Shown here piece by piece: positions 56,783 through 64,000 of a stretch of 64,000 nt of DNA (position 1 is the first letter of the stretch; each line of letters opens with the position of its first letter). The position numbers and the translations under genes are program-made. This DNA comes from Achromobacter xylosoxidans. GTDB taxonomy: Bacteria; Pseudomonadota; Gammaproteobacteria; Burkholderiales; Burkholderiaceae_B. The stretch is from the NCBI RefSeq assembly GCF_014490035.1, contig NZ_CP061008.1, positions 124,001 to 188,000 of the forward strand. Reading direction: 5' to 3'. The notes under the pieces were generated by a model. That model had not been told where the DNA came from. It did no database searches and saw only the letters and a program-made list of their open reading frames with translations.

Positions 56783-57589
56783 TTACTTGGCTGCAGGTTG
56801 CGCCGCGGGTTGAGCCGCCGGCTGCGCGGCGGGGGCGGCGGCGTCCTCGTCGTCTTCGTAGTTGGGCAGCGAGGACTCGTCGTCCACCTTCTGGCCCAGC
56901 ACCATGGCGGCGCGGCGCTGCAGATAGGCATCGCGCACGAAGCTGTAGGGATCGAGCGCGACGCGGTCGATGGTGTCGGTGGCGCTCAGCAGGCTGGCGC
57001 GCGTGTCGACCACGCGCAGGCCCCACAGCGAGTTGCGCAGGCGGACGTTGTCGATGGAATCGACGCCCATGTAGCCGTAGGTGGTGCCGGCGTAATCGCC
57101 GATCAGGCCAGCGCCGTCGCGTACCGACGACGAGCCGAAGAACGGCAGCACCAGGTACGGACCCTGGCTGAAGCCCCACACGCCCAGCGTGGTGCCGAAG
57201 TCGTTCGGGATGCGGCGCGCGCCATTGGCCGAGGCGACGTCGAAGCAGCCGCCCACGCCCATGGTGGTGTTGAACAGGAAGCGGCCCAGCGTGTTGACGA
57301 AGTCGTGGCCGCGGCCCTGCAGGAAGCTGTTGGCGCCGGACCAAAGGTCGCCGACGTTGCTGAAGATGTTGTGCACGCAGCTGCGCACCGGCTGCGGCGT
57401 GACGAAGGTATAGGCCTGCGCCACCGGCTTGAAGACGGCGCGGTCGACGGTGTCGTTGAATTTGTACACGCCCCGGTTGAAGCCTTCCCAGGGGTCGCGG
57501 GGATCCGGGTTCTGCGGCGCGGCGCAGCCTGCCATCAGCGCGCCCGCGGCGGCGACGGTGGCAATCCTGCAAATAGCTTTCTTGTTCAT
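56783..57589 (-). CDS. mlaA: MlaA (VacJ) lipoprotein
   Basis: Outer-membrane lipoprotein that removes phospholipids from the outer leaflet. The signal peptide ends in the lipobox LMAGC. The DPWEGFNRGVYKFNDTVDRA start and GGCFDVASANG region are family marks. The 268-residue protein ends with three AAQP repeats. MlaA is encoded inside the mla cluster here, unlike in E. coli. Confidence 0.95.
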   Translation of the reverse strand: MNKKAICRIATVAAAGALMAGCAAPQNPDPRDPWEGFNRGVYKFNDTVDRAVFKPVAQAYTFVTPQPVRSCVHNIFSNVGDLWSGANSFLQGRGHDFVNTLGRFLFNTTMGVGGCFDVASANGARRIPNDFGTTLGVWGFSQGPYLVLPFFGSSSVRDGAGLIGDYAGTTYGYMGVDSIDNVRLRNSLWGLRVVDTRASLLSATDTIDRVALDPYSFVRDAYLQRRAAMVLGQKVDDESSLPNYEDDEDAAAPAAQPAAQPAAQPAAK

Positions 57590-57670
57590 GATCAGGGCAT
57601 CCCTATCAACGATTCTTATGATATTGCGTACCTTGGACGCGCTGCTGTTACCGCGTCTGTCGCATTGTCT

Positions 57671-58168
57671 TTAATTTGGCGTTTTCGCGGCGGGTTCCGA
57701 CGCGCTCGAGCCTTGCTTCTCGGCCGACCCGTACAGGAACTGGCTGATCAGTTGTTCAAGCACCACGGCGCTTTGCGTGTAGCGGATCTTGCCGCCGTCG
57801 ACAAAGTTTTCCTCTTCGCTGCCCGCGGTCAGGCCCAGGTACTGTTCACCCAGCAGGCCCGACGTCAGGATGGACGCCGAAGTGTCCTTGGGGAACTGAT
57901 AGGCCGTTTCCAGGTTGACCGAGACGATCGCCTGGAAGGTCTTGTCATCGAACGAGATGCCGGCAACCCGGCCCACGACGACCCCCGCGCTCTTGACGGG
58001 CGCGCGCACCTTGAGGCCGCCTACGTTATCGAAGTTGGCCGTCAGCGTATAGGTCGGGGCGAAAGAAAAGGTGCTCAAGTTGCCGGCGCGCAACGCCAGG
58101 AACGCCAGCGCGACCGCGCCCAGCAATACAAACAGGCCTACCCAGAAGTCGGTTTTTTCGCGAGACAT
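57671..58168 (-). CDS. mlaD: MlaD lipid-transport protein
   Basis: MCE-domain protein that forms a hexameric ring in the periplasm. The N-terminal membrane helix (FWVGLFVLLGAVALAFLALR) is followed by the MCE domain (TANFDNVGGLKVRAPVKSAG). The 165-residue protein ends in a Ser/Ala tail. Part of the inner-membrane complex with MlaE and MlaF. Confidence 0.95.
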   Translation of the reverse strand: MSREKTDFWVGLFVLLGAVALAFLALRAGNLSTFSFAPTYTLTANFDNVGGLKVRAPVKSAGVVVGRVAGISFDDKTFQAIVSVNLETAYQFPKDTSASILTSGLLGEQYLGLTAGSEEENFVDGGKIRYTQSAVVLEQLISQFLYGSAEKQGSSASEPAAKTPN

Positions 58169-58180
58169 GATCGATCCGTA

Positions 58181-58969
58181 TCAATTTCCAAACATCAAGG
58201 CGGTGAGCAGGAAGTCCAGCCCAAGTACCGCCAGGGAGCCCACCACCACGGTGCGAGTGGTCGCGCGGGCAACGCCTTCCGGGGTGGGCTTGGCCTGCCA
58301 ACCCTCGTAGAGCGCGACCAGCGTCACCGTGACGCCGAAGACCAGGCTCTTGATGACGCCGTTGGCCACGTCTTTCCAGACGTCGACGCCGTTTTGCATC
58401 TGCGACCAGAACGCGCCGGCGTCCACGCCGATCAGCAGCACGCCCACGACCCAGCCGCCCAGGATGCCCACCATGGAGAACACCGCCGCCAGGATGGGCA
58501 TGGCGATGATGCCGCCCCACAGGCGCGGCACCAGCACGCGGCGTATGGGGTCGACGGCCATGACTTCCATGGCCGCGAGTTGCTCGCCGGCTTTCATCAG
58601 GCCGATTTCCGCGGTGAGCGAGGTGCCCGCGCGGCCGGCGAACAGCAGCGCCGTGACCACGGGCCCCAGTTCCCGCACCAGCGACAGGGCCACCAGCAGG
58701 CCCAGCGCTTCTTCCGAACCGTAGCGGTTCAGCGTGTAATAACCCTGCAGCCCCAGCACGAAGCCCACGAACATGCCGGAGACGGCAATGATGAGCAGCG
58801 AGTAGTTGCCGATGAAATGGACCTGCTGCGACACCAGCCGCGGACGCGACAGCGCAATGCCGCTGCGCGCCAGCATGGAGCCGAAGAACCGGGTGAAGTA
58901 GCCGATGCCGGAAACGCGGGTGCGTACCCAGCCGCCCAGCGCGCCGATGGCGTTGTTGGATCCGCTCAT
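58181..58969 (-). CDS. mlaE: MlaE permease
   Basis: Inner-membrane permease of the Mla system, 262 residues. Sequence features include VTALLFAGRAGTSLTAEIGL and MKAGEQLAAMEVMAVDPIRR. The ATG at 58969 overlaps the mlaF stop by 4 bases (ATGA). Confidence 0.95.
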   Translation of the reverse strand: MSGSNNAIGALGGWVRTRVSGIGYFTRFFGSMLARSGIALSRPRLVSQQVHFIGNYSLLIIAVSGMFVGFVLGLQGYYTLNRYGSEEALGLLVALSLVRELGPVVTALLFAGRAGTSLTAEIGLMKAGEQLAAMEVMAVDPIRRVLVPRLWGGIIAMPILAAVFSMVGILGGWVVGVLLIGVDAGAFWSQMQNGVDVWKDVANGVIKSLVFGVTVTLVALYEGWQAKPTPEGVARATTRTVVVGSLAVLGLDFLLTALMFGN

Positions 58970-59802
58970 GCGCGGCGGCCCTCCTGTTGCGAAAGCCACT
59001 TCTTGAAAGCGGGCGTTTCGGGATACTGGAACGCGACGGGGCCGTCGGGCTCCCCTTTGAGGAACTGCTGCACGTAGGGGTCTTGCGAGGCCGACAGCAT
59101 TTCCGGCGTGCCGGCGGCGGCAAGCTTGCCCTGCCCGACCAGGTACACCTGGTCCGCGATGGCGAACGATTCATGCACGTCGTGCGTGATCAGCACCGAG
59201 GCGCAGCCGAGCCGGTCGGCCAGGTTGCGGATCAGGCGGGCGGTGATGCCCAGCGAGATCGGGTCCAGCCCCGCAAACGGTTCGTCGTACAGAATGAGTT
59301 CGGGCTCCAGCACCACGGCGCGGGCCAGCGCCACGCGCCGGGCCATGCCGCCGGAGATTTCCGCCACTTTCAGGTGCGCGGCTGCGCGCAGGCCGACGGC
59401 GTCGAGCTTATCCAGCACGCGCTCGGTGACTTCGGGTTCCGCCAGTGTGGTGTGTTCGCGCAGCGGGAAGGCCACGTTCTCGAACACGTTCAGGTCGGTG
59501 AAAAGCGCGCCCTGTTGAAATAGGACGCCCATGCGCTTGCGCAGCGATTGCAGTTCGGTGCGGCTGACATGGGCCATGTCCTGGCCGAAGGCCAGCACCC
59601 GGCCCCGCTGCGCGGTGAGCTGGCCGGTGGCCGCGCGCAACAGCGTGGTCTTGCCCGAACCGGAGCCGCCCATGATGGCGACGACCTGGCCGGCGCGCAC
59701 GTCCATGGAAATGTCGCGCAAGACGGTGAAATCACCATAGCCTAGCGCCACACCTTCCAGGCGCAGGGCGAAGTCCGGGGTCTTGCTGGTTTGAGCGGGC
59801 AT
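58966..59802 (-). CDS. mlaF: MlaF ATPase
   Basis: ABC ATPase of the Mla system, 278 residues. Walker A is MGGSGSGKTTLLRA, the signature is EISGGMARRVALARAV and Walker B is ELILYDEPFAGLDPIS. Its ATG at 59802 is chosen by family alignment; the frame is open for 21 more codons. First gene of the operon, with a promoter about 170 bases upstream. Confidence 0.95.
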   Translation of the reverse strand: MPAQTSKTPDFALRLEGVALGYGDFTVLRDISMDVRAGQVVAIMGGSGSGKTTLLRAATGQLTAQRGRVLAFGQDMAHVSRTELQSLRKRMGVLFQQGALFTDLNVFENVAFPLREHTTLAEPEVTERVLDKLDAVGLRAAAHLKVAEISGGMARRVALARAVVLEPELILYDEPFAGLDPISLGITARLIRNLADRLGCASVLITHDVHESFAIADQVYLVGQGKLAAAGTPEMLSASQDPYVQQFLKGEPDGPVAFQYPETPAFKKWLSQQEGRRA

Positions 59803-59966
59803 GGGCAACGAAAGGGTGTTTCGGCGGCGGAGCTTGCCCTGCTGTCCGGTCGATGCAACCGGCAAAATTCATAGCCGGCGCGGCGAAGACAGGCGGCGTC
59901 GGGAAGCGCCCTGTTACTCATATGCCGGGGGCGAGACTAGGCCTGGGCTCCCGGCGGCGAGGCGCC

Positions 59967-59994
59967 ATTGTAGCCCGACGCTTTGTAATCACAA
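59967..59994 (-). promoter_or_regulatory. promoter of the mla operon
   Basis: TTGTGA (59994-59989), a 16-base spacer and TACAAT (59972-59967) on the minus strand. The start would be near 59960, leaving a leader of about 158 bases. Nothing else was seen in 59803-60044. Confidence 0.6.
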
Positions 59995-60044
59995 CGCGAT
60001 AGCCCGCGCGTGGAACAGTGTTTTCGGTTCAGGGAACAATATGC

Positions 60045-61106
60045 TTAGCGCCGCGCCTGTGCCGCCGCAGTCTCCCGGACCAGCCGCGCGACCAGGTCGG
60101 CGGTGCTCTCGCGCCGCGCGAGCGGCGCGCCCTGGCCGGCCCACAGGGACAGCACGTCGGTGTTGCTGGCCTTGCCGCCCGCCGTGCGCATGGGGCGCGT
60201 CAGCGCGTTCTGCAGGGGGTACGGCAGGATGTCGGCCGCGATGGCGTCGGCCTCGCGCATGAAGGCGTTTTCGATGCCGCGGGCGGGCCGTCCCGAGAAC
60301 GCCCGGGTCACGCGCGATTGCTCCGCGCGGGAGGCAGGCAGCAGCGCCTTGTAGGCTTCATTGATGCCGGATTCCGCGGTGGTCAGAAAGGCCGTCCCCA
60401 TTTGTGCCAGATCGGCGCCCAGGGCCAGCGCCGCGGCGATGCCGCGGCCGTCCATGATGCCGCCGGACGCAATAACAGGGACGGATACTGCGTCGGCGAC
60501 CTGTGGCACCAGCGCCATGGTGCCGATCAACGATTCCTCGAAGCCGCCCAGGAAGGTGCCGCGGTGGCCGCCGGCCTCGGCGCCCTGCGCCACGATGGCG
60601 TCCACGCCGTCCTGTTCCAGCGCGACCGCCTCGCGCACGGTGGTGGCGGTACCCACGGTCAGGATGCCCAGCTCGCGGCAGCGCGCGATGGCCGCGGCCG
60701 GCATGCGGCCGAAGGTGAAGCTGAAGACGGCCGGCCGTACCCGCAGGATGGCCTCGATCTGTTGCGGCAGCGGGTCGGCCTGCGGGCCGGGCGCGGCGGG
60801 CGCCGGCAGGCCCAGCTGCTGGTGATAGCGCGCCATCAGCGCCAGCATGCGGTTGGCGTCGCCGCGCATGGGTTCTTCCGGCACCGATGCGAACAGGTTG
60901 ATGGCGAACGGCAGCGGCGTGCGCGCGCGGATGTCGCGCGCCGCCGCCTCGATCTGCTCGGGACTCATATAGGCCGCCCCGAGCGAACCCAGGACTCCCG
61001 CCTTCGATGCTTCGGAAACCAGCTCCACCGTCGTGGCGCCGCCGGCCATGGGAGCCTGGACGATGGGATGGTGCAGCTTGAGCAGATCAATCAGACGGGT
61101 AGCCAT
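60045..61106 (-). CDS. nitronate monooxygenase-like flavoprotein
   Basis: A 353-residue FMN TIM-barrel enzyme of the nitronate monooxygenase/enoyl-ACP reductase II group. The N-terminus shows HPIVQAPMAGG; GAYMSPEQI-like AAYMSPEQIEAAARDI, AQGAEAGGHRGTF (catalytic His region) and IASGGIMDGRGIAAALALGA follow. It oxidises nitronates or reduces related substrates. It is the last gene of a cluster with a Bug receptor and a YbfB-type MFS protein, which suggests a catabolic role. Confidence 0.9.
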   Translation of the reverse strand: MATRLIDLLKLHHPIVQAPMAGGATTVELVSEASKAGVLGSLGAAYMSPEQIEAAARDIRARTPLPFAINLFASVPEEPMRGDANRMLALMARYHQQLGLPAPAAPGPQADPLPQQIEAILRVRPAVFSFTFGRMPAAAIARCRELGILTVGTATTVREAVALEQDGVDAIVAQGAEAGGHRGTFLGGFEESLIGTMALVPQVADAVSVPVIASGGIMDGRGIAAALALGADLAQMGTAFLTTAESGINEAYKALLPASRAEQSRVTRAFSGRPARGIENAFMREADAIAADILPYPLQNALTRPMRTAGGKASNTDVLSLWAGQGAPLARRESTADLVARLVRETAAAQARR

Positions 61107-61124
61107 GGAATTACTCCTGGAAAG

Positions 61125-62102
61125 TTACTGAAGCTGGATGTTCCCAGCCTTGATGACGTGTGCCCACTTCTCGGTTTCGCTCTTGATGAAGGCGCCGAAT
61201 TCCTCGGGCGTGCCGCCGCCGGCCTGGCTGCCGGTGTCGGCGATGGCCTTTTGCACGTCCGGTTCCTTCAGGATGCGGTTGAACTCGGCATTGAGCTTGG
61301 CGATGATGGGCGCGGGCGTGCCGGCGGGGGCGACGATGCCCTGCCAGTTATAGGACTCGAAGCCCGGCAGACCGGATTCGGCCATGGTCGGCACGTCGGG
61401 CAGCACGGCCAGGCGCTTGGCGGAGGTGACCGCGATGGGGTGGATCTTGGCGCCCTGGATCGCGGGCAGCGCGGAATAGCCCATTTCGAACATCATCGAG
61501 ATATGCCCGCCCATGAGGTCGGTCGCCGCCAGGCTGCCGCCCTTGTACGGGACGTGGACGATGTCGATCTTGGCCTGCTCGCGGAACATTTCGCCGGACA
61601 GGTGGTGCGCGCCGCCCACGCCGGACGAGCCGAACGACAGCTTGCCGGGCTGCTTCTTGGCCAGCGCGATCAGGTCCGCCAGCGTCTTCACGGGCAGCTC
61701 GTTGTTCACGCTCAGCACCAGCGGGCTGTTCTCGATCAGGATGATCGGGGCCAGATCCTTCTGCGGATCGTAGGGCATGTCCTTCATCAGCGTCGGGTTG
61801 ACCGCCATGGGCGCCAGATTGCCCGTGCCGATGGTGTAGCCGTCGGGCGCGGCGCGCGCGATCAGGTTGGTGCCGACCACGCCGCCCGCGCCCGCCTTGT
61901 TCTCGACCACGATAGGCTGGCCCAGCGAGTCGCCCAGCTTGCGCGCCAGGAGGCGCACGCGGGTGTCGGCAAAGCCGCCCGGCGCGTAGGGCACGATCAT
62001 GGTGATGGGCTTGGCCGGCCAGTCGGTGATCTGGGCCTGGGCGGCGCCGCTGAAGGCGGTGGCGGCTGCCAGGGCGACAATAAGGGGACGCAACGATTTC
62101 AT
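61125..62102 (-). CDS. Bug-family tripartite tricarboxylate receptor protein
   Basis: A 325-residue periplasmic binding protein. A signal peptide (LIVALAAATAFSGAAQA) precedes KPITMIVPYAPGGFADTRVR, ENKAGAGGVVGTNLIARA and PDGYTIGTG. It lies 18 bases upstream of the nitronate monooxygenase-like gene and 23 bases downstream of the MFS gene on the same strand. The ligand is unknown; no TctA or TctB is nearby. Confidence 0.93.
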   Translation of the reverse strand: MKSLRPLIVALAAATAFSGAAQAQITDWPAKPITMIVPYAPGGFADTRVRLLARKLGDSLGQPIVVENKAGAGGVVGTNLIARAAPDGYTIGTGNLAPMAVNPTLMKDMPYDPQKDLAPIILIENSPLVLSVNNELPVKTLADLIALAKKQPGKLSFGSSGVGGAHHLSGEMFREQAKIDIVHVPYKGGSLAATDLMGGHISMMFEMGYSALPAIQGAKIHPIAVTSAKRLAVLPDVPTMAESGLPGFESYNWQGIVAPAGTPAPIIAKLNAEFNRILKEPDVQKAIADTGSQAGGGTPEEFGAFIKSETEKWAHVIKAGNIQLQ

Positions 62103-62125
62103 GCAGATGACTCCTGGTTTTGTTT

Positions 62126-63346
62126 TTAGTGTGAACGGGCCCGCGGGCCGTTCGCATTATGCCCAGCGGCATTGTCATCTGTCGTGATCTTTCCCAAGCG
62201 CCACGCGGATAGCATCAGCAGCGTGGCGCTGGCCGCCAGCACCTGCGGCAGGCCGACGCTCCACTGCGCGGCCCAGGACGCCAGCAACGGTCCCAGGATC
62301 TGCCCGGCGGCGAACGCCGCGGTCATGAGGGCTGCCGCGCGCGGCGCGGAGGCACCCGCCGAGCGCCTGGCGGCCAGCATGCCCGCCTGCGTGATCACCA
62401 TGAAGGTGCCGCCCACCAGCACAGCGGCCACGATCACGGCGGCGATGTGGTGCCAGACGGCCACGGCCAGCATGCCCAGCGCCATGAGAGCCTGGGCGGC
62501 GCGCCAGATTTGCACGCTGTCGCGGCCCCGCGCCAGGCGAGGCACTAGCAGGCAGGACACCGCCGCGGCCAGGCCGAACAGGGGCCAGGCCCAGCCGAAG
62601 ATGGCCGGGTCGGGAATGATTTCCTTGGCCATCGCCGGCAGGAAGGTGGCTGGGACGATGTAGCCCACGCCGAACGCGCCGTAGTGCAGCGCCAGCGCAG
62701 GGATGTCGCGCGGCAGCCGGGCGGCGCGAGCCGCGCTGGCCGATCGCGCCGGCATTGGCGTGGCTTGGCGGCGCAGCCCTGACCAGGCGATTGCGGACAG
62801 CGCCAGCGCCAGCCCCCCCAGCGCGATCCAGACCGTGTCGGCGCGCGCGCCCCACGCCGCCAGCGCCAGGCAGGCCAGCCCCGTCAGCGCAATGCCCGCG
62901 CCCACGCCGGCGTAGGTCACGGCGGACGCGTCCGCCTCGCGCGGATCGCCCGCAGGCACCGCCCGCCATGCCGCCACGCAGATGAAGGCGCTGGCGCTGG
63001 CGTAGCCTGCGGCCAGCCGCAGCGCGCACCACATTGCCATGCCGTGCCAGAGCGGCATGGCCAGCGTCAGCAGCGCTACCGCAAGCAGGCTGGCCGCCAG
63101 CGTGCCGCGCAGCCGGCGGATGGGCCAGGCGACCGCCGCCAGCGCACCCAGCAGATAGCCCACGTAATTGGCGGAGGCCAGCCAGCCGCCCTGCGCCAGC
63201 GACAGCCCGGCCTCCTGCGCCATCAGGGGCCAGACCGGCGTGAAGGCGAACCGGCCTATGCCCATGGCGGCGGCCAGGGCCAGCGCTGCGGGCCATGCCA
63301 GGGCGGCGGCGCCGCGCGAGGCGGAAGGGTAAATGGGCGTTGACAT
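62126..63346 (-). CDS. YbfB/YjiJ-family MFS transporter
   Basis: A 406-residue inner-membrane transporter with twelve predicted helices. Early features AAAMGIGRFAFTPVWPLM and GWLASANYVGYLLGALAA mark the YbfB/YjiJ branch. It heads the putative operon with the Bug receptor and the flavoprotein and is divergent from a LysR gene. Substrate is unknown. Confidence 0.9.
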   Translation of the reverse strand: MSTPIYPSASRGAAALAWPAALALAAAMGIGRFAFTPVWPLMAQEAGLSLAQGGWLASANYVGYLLGALAAVAWPIRRLRGTLAASLLAVALLTLAMPLWHGMAMWCALRLAAGYASASAFICVAAWRAVPAGDPREADASAVTYAGVGAGIALTGLACLALAAWGARADTVWIALGGLALALSAIAWSGLRRQATPMPARSASAARAARLPRDIPALALHYGAFGVGYIVPATFLPAMAKEIIPDPAIFGWAWPLFGLAAAVSCLLVPRLARGRDSVQIWRAAQALMALGMLAVAVWHHIAAVIVAAVLVGGTFMVITQAGMLAARRSAGASAPRAAALMTAAFAAGQILGPLLASWAAQWSVGLPQVLAASATLLMLSAWRLGKITTDDNAAGHNANGPRARSH

Positions 63347-63376
63347 GGCCCTTACTCTACGGCTGTACTAATATCA

Positions 63377-63394
63377 TTAATAGTGAATTATTAA
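63377..63394. promoter_or_regulatory. inverted repeat in the MFS/LysR gap
   Basis: TTAATA (63377-63382) and TATTAA (63389-63394) flank six bases in an A/T-rich gap of 65 bases between the divergent genes. It is a plausible LysR operator. Confidence 0.45.
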
Positions 63395-63411
63395 GATAGC
63401 GAGTTCTCAAA

Positions 63412-64000
63412 ATGAGAAACTTGGACCTCGATGCGCTGCAGATCTTCAAGGCGGTTGCCGATCAGGGCGGCGTGGCGCGCGCCGCTGCCCACCTGAACCG
63501 CGTGCAGTCCAATGTGTCGACGCGCCTGAAGCAGCTGGAGGCCTCGCTGGAGGCGCCGCTGTTCCGGCGCCAGAATCGCCGGCTGGTGCTGTCGGACCAG
63601 GGGCGGGTGTTGTTGTCCTATGCCGACCGCCTGCTGCGCCTGGCTGACGAAGCCCAGGCCGCGGTACGCGACGGTTCCCCGCAGGGCGTGCTGCGCATCG
63701 GCACCATGGAAAGTACGGCCGCCGCGCGCCTGCCGCCCATTCTGGCGGCCTATCACGCGGCCTGGCCGCAAGTGCGGATCGAACTGGTGACCGGCACGTC
63801 GGGGGCGCTGGCAGCCAAGGTGCGCAACTACGAGATCGAGGCCGCGTTCGTGGCGCAGCCCTTTCCGGCCGAGGGCTTGGCGGCGATGGATGCGTTCAAG
63901 GAAGAACTGGCGCTGATTTCGCCCTTGGCCTGGGACCCGATCGACAGCCCCAAGGATCTGGGAGAGCGCAGCGTGATCGCCTTCGCGGCGGGATGCTCAT
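63412..64000 (+). CDS. LysR-family transcriptional regulator, 3' end outside the window
   Basis: The first 196 residues are visible. The helix-turn-helix (VADQGGVARAAAHLNRVQ, then SNVSTRLKQLE) starts at about residue 15, and the effector domain begins GVLRIGTMESTAAARLPPIL. The opening resembles PtrR/YneJ-type regulators. It is divergent from the YbfB-type MFS gene with 65 bases between and is the probable regulator of that operon. The ATG at 63412 lacks a strong ribosome binding site. Confidence 0.92.
   Translation, partial: MRNLDLDALQIFKAVADQGGVARAAAHLNRVQSNVSTRLKQLEASLEAPLFRRQNRRLVLSDQGRVLLSYADRLLRLADEAQAAVRDGSPQGVLRIGTMESTAAARLPPILAAYHAAWPQVRIELVTGTSGALAAKVRNYEIEAAFVAQPFPAEGLAAMDAFKEELALISPLAWDPIDSPKDLGERSVIAFAAGCS

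Overview
The window looks like chromosomal core DNA of a high-GC betaproteobacterium of the Alcaligenaceae (Achromobacter/Bordetella type). The grounds are three: two periplasmic tripartite-tricarboxylate (Bug) receptor proteins, the linked order mlaFEDAC - ABC exporter - bolA - murA - hisGDCBHAFIE - hinT - tatABC, and the petABC - sspAB block. No prophage, insertion sequence, CRISPR array or rRNA operon was seen. Both ends are cut genes: leuA at the left and a LysR regulator at the right.

Layout. 1-4.4 kb: 5' part of leuA with a long leader, a small membrane protein, rpoN, bfd. 4.4-13.7 kb: LysR/DMT exporter pair, bacterioferritin, a secreted Cys-rich protein downstream of prfC, a LysE exporter, an RhlE-type helicase and a YdgA-family protein. 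13.7-20.6 kb: a peptide ABC importer operon ending in a metallo-dipeptidase-like amidohydrolase and preceded by a structured 5' leader. 20.7-23.5 kb: the DUF3482 GTPase / DUF2868 membrane protein pair of unknown function. 23.6-31.9 kb: regulators paired with transport or catabolic genes (AraC/DMT, LysR-RidA-class V aminotransferase, IclR/amidase/Bug) and tRNA-Asn. 32-36.9 kb: tRNA-Thr, sspAB, the cytochrome bc1 genes, mscL. 37-41.3 kb: class II aldolase, AraC regulator, MHS-type transporter and GST, apparently one regulon. 41.3-59.8 kb: Nif3, a DegS-like protease, tatCBA, hinT, the whole his operon, murA, bolA, an ABC-2 exporter and the mla lipid-transport operon without mlaB. 60-64 kb: nitronate monooxygenase-like enzyme, Bug receptor, YbfB-type MFS and a divergent LysR.

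The most interesting signals are mostly in control DNA. (1) Direct repeats with exactly 21-bp spacing lie both in the aldolase/AraC gap and upstream of the GST-MHS operon. (2) A branched RNA structure closed by an 11-bp helix and followed by U5 lies in the leader of the peptide-transporter operon. (3) bfd appears to have a promoter that gives a leaderless mRNA and overlaps a Fur-like operator. (4) leuA has a candidate leader peptide with three CTA Leu codons and competing hairpins. (5) The DUF2868-DUF3482 pair is a membrane/GTPase system without known function. Everything was read by eye; no homology search, folding or alignment was run.
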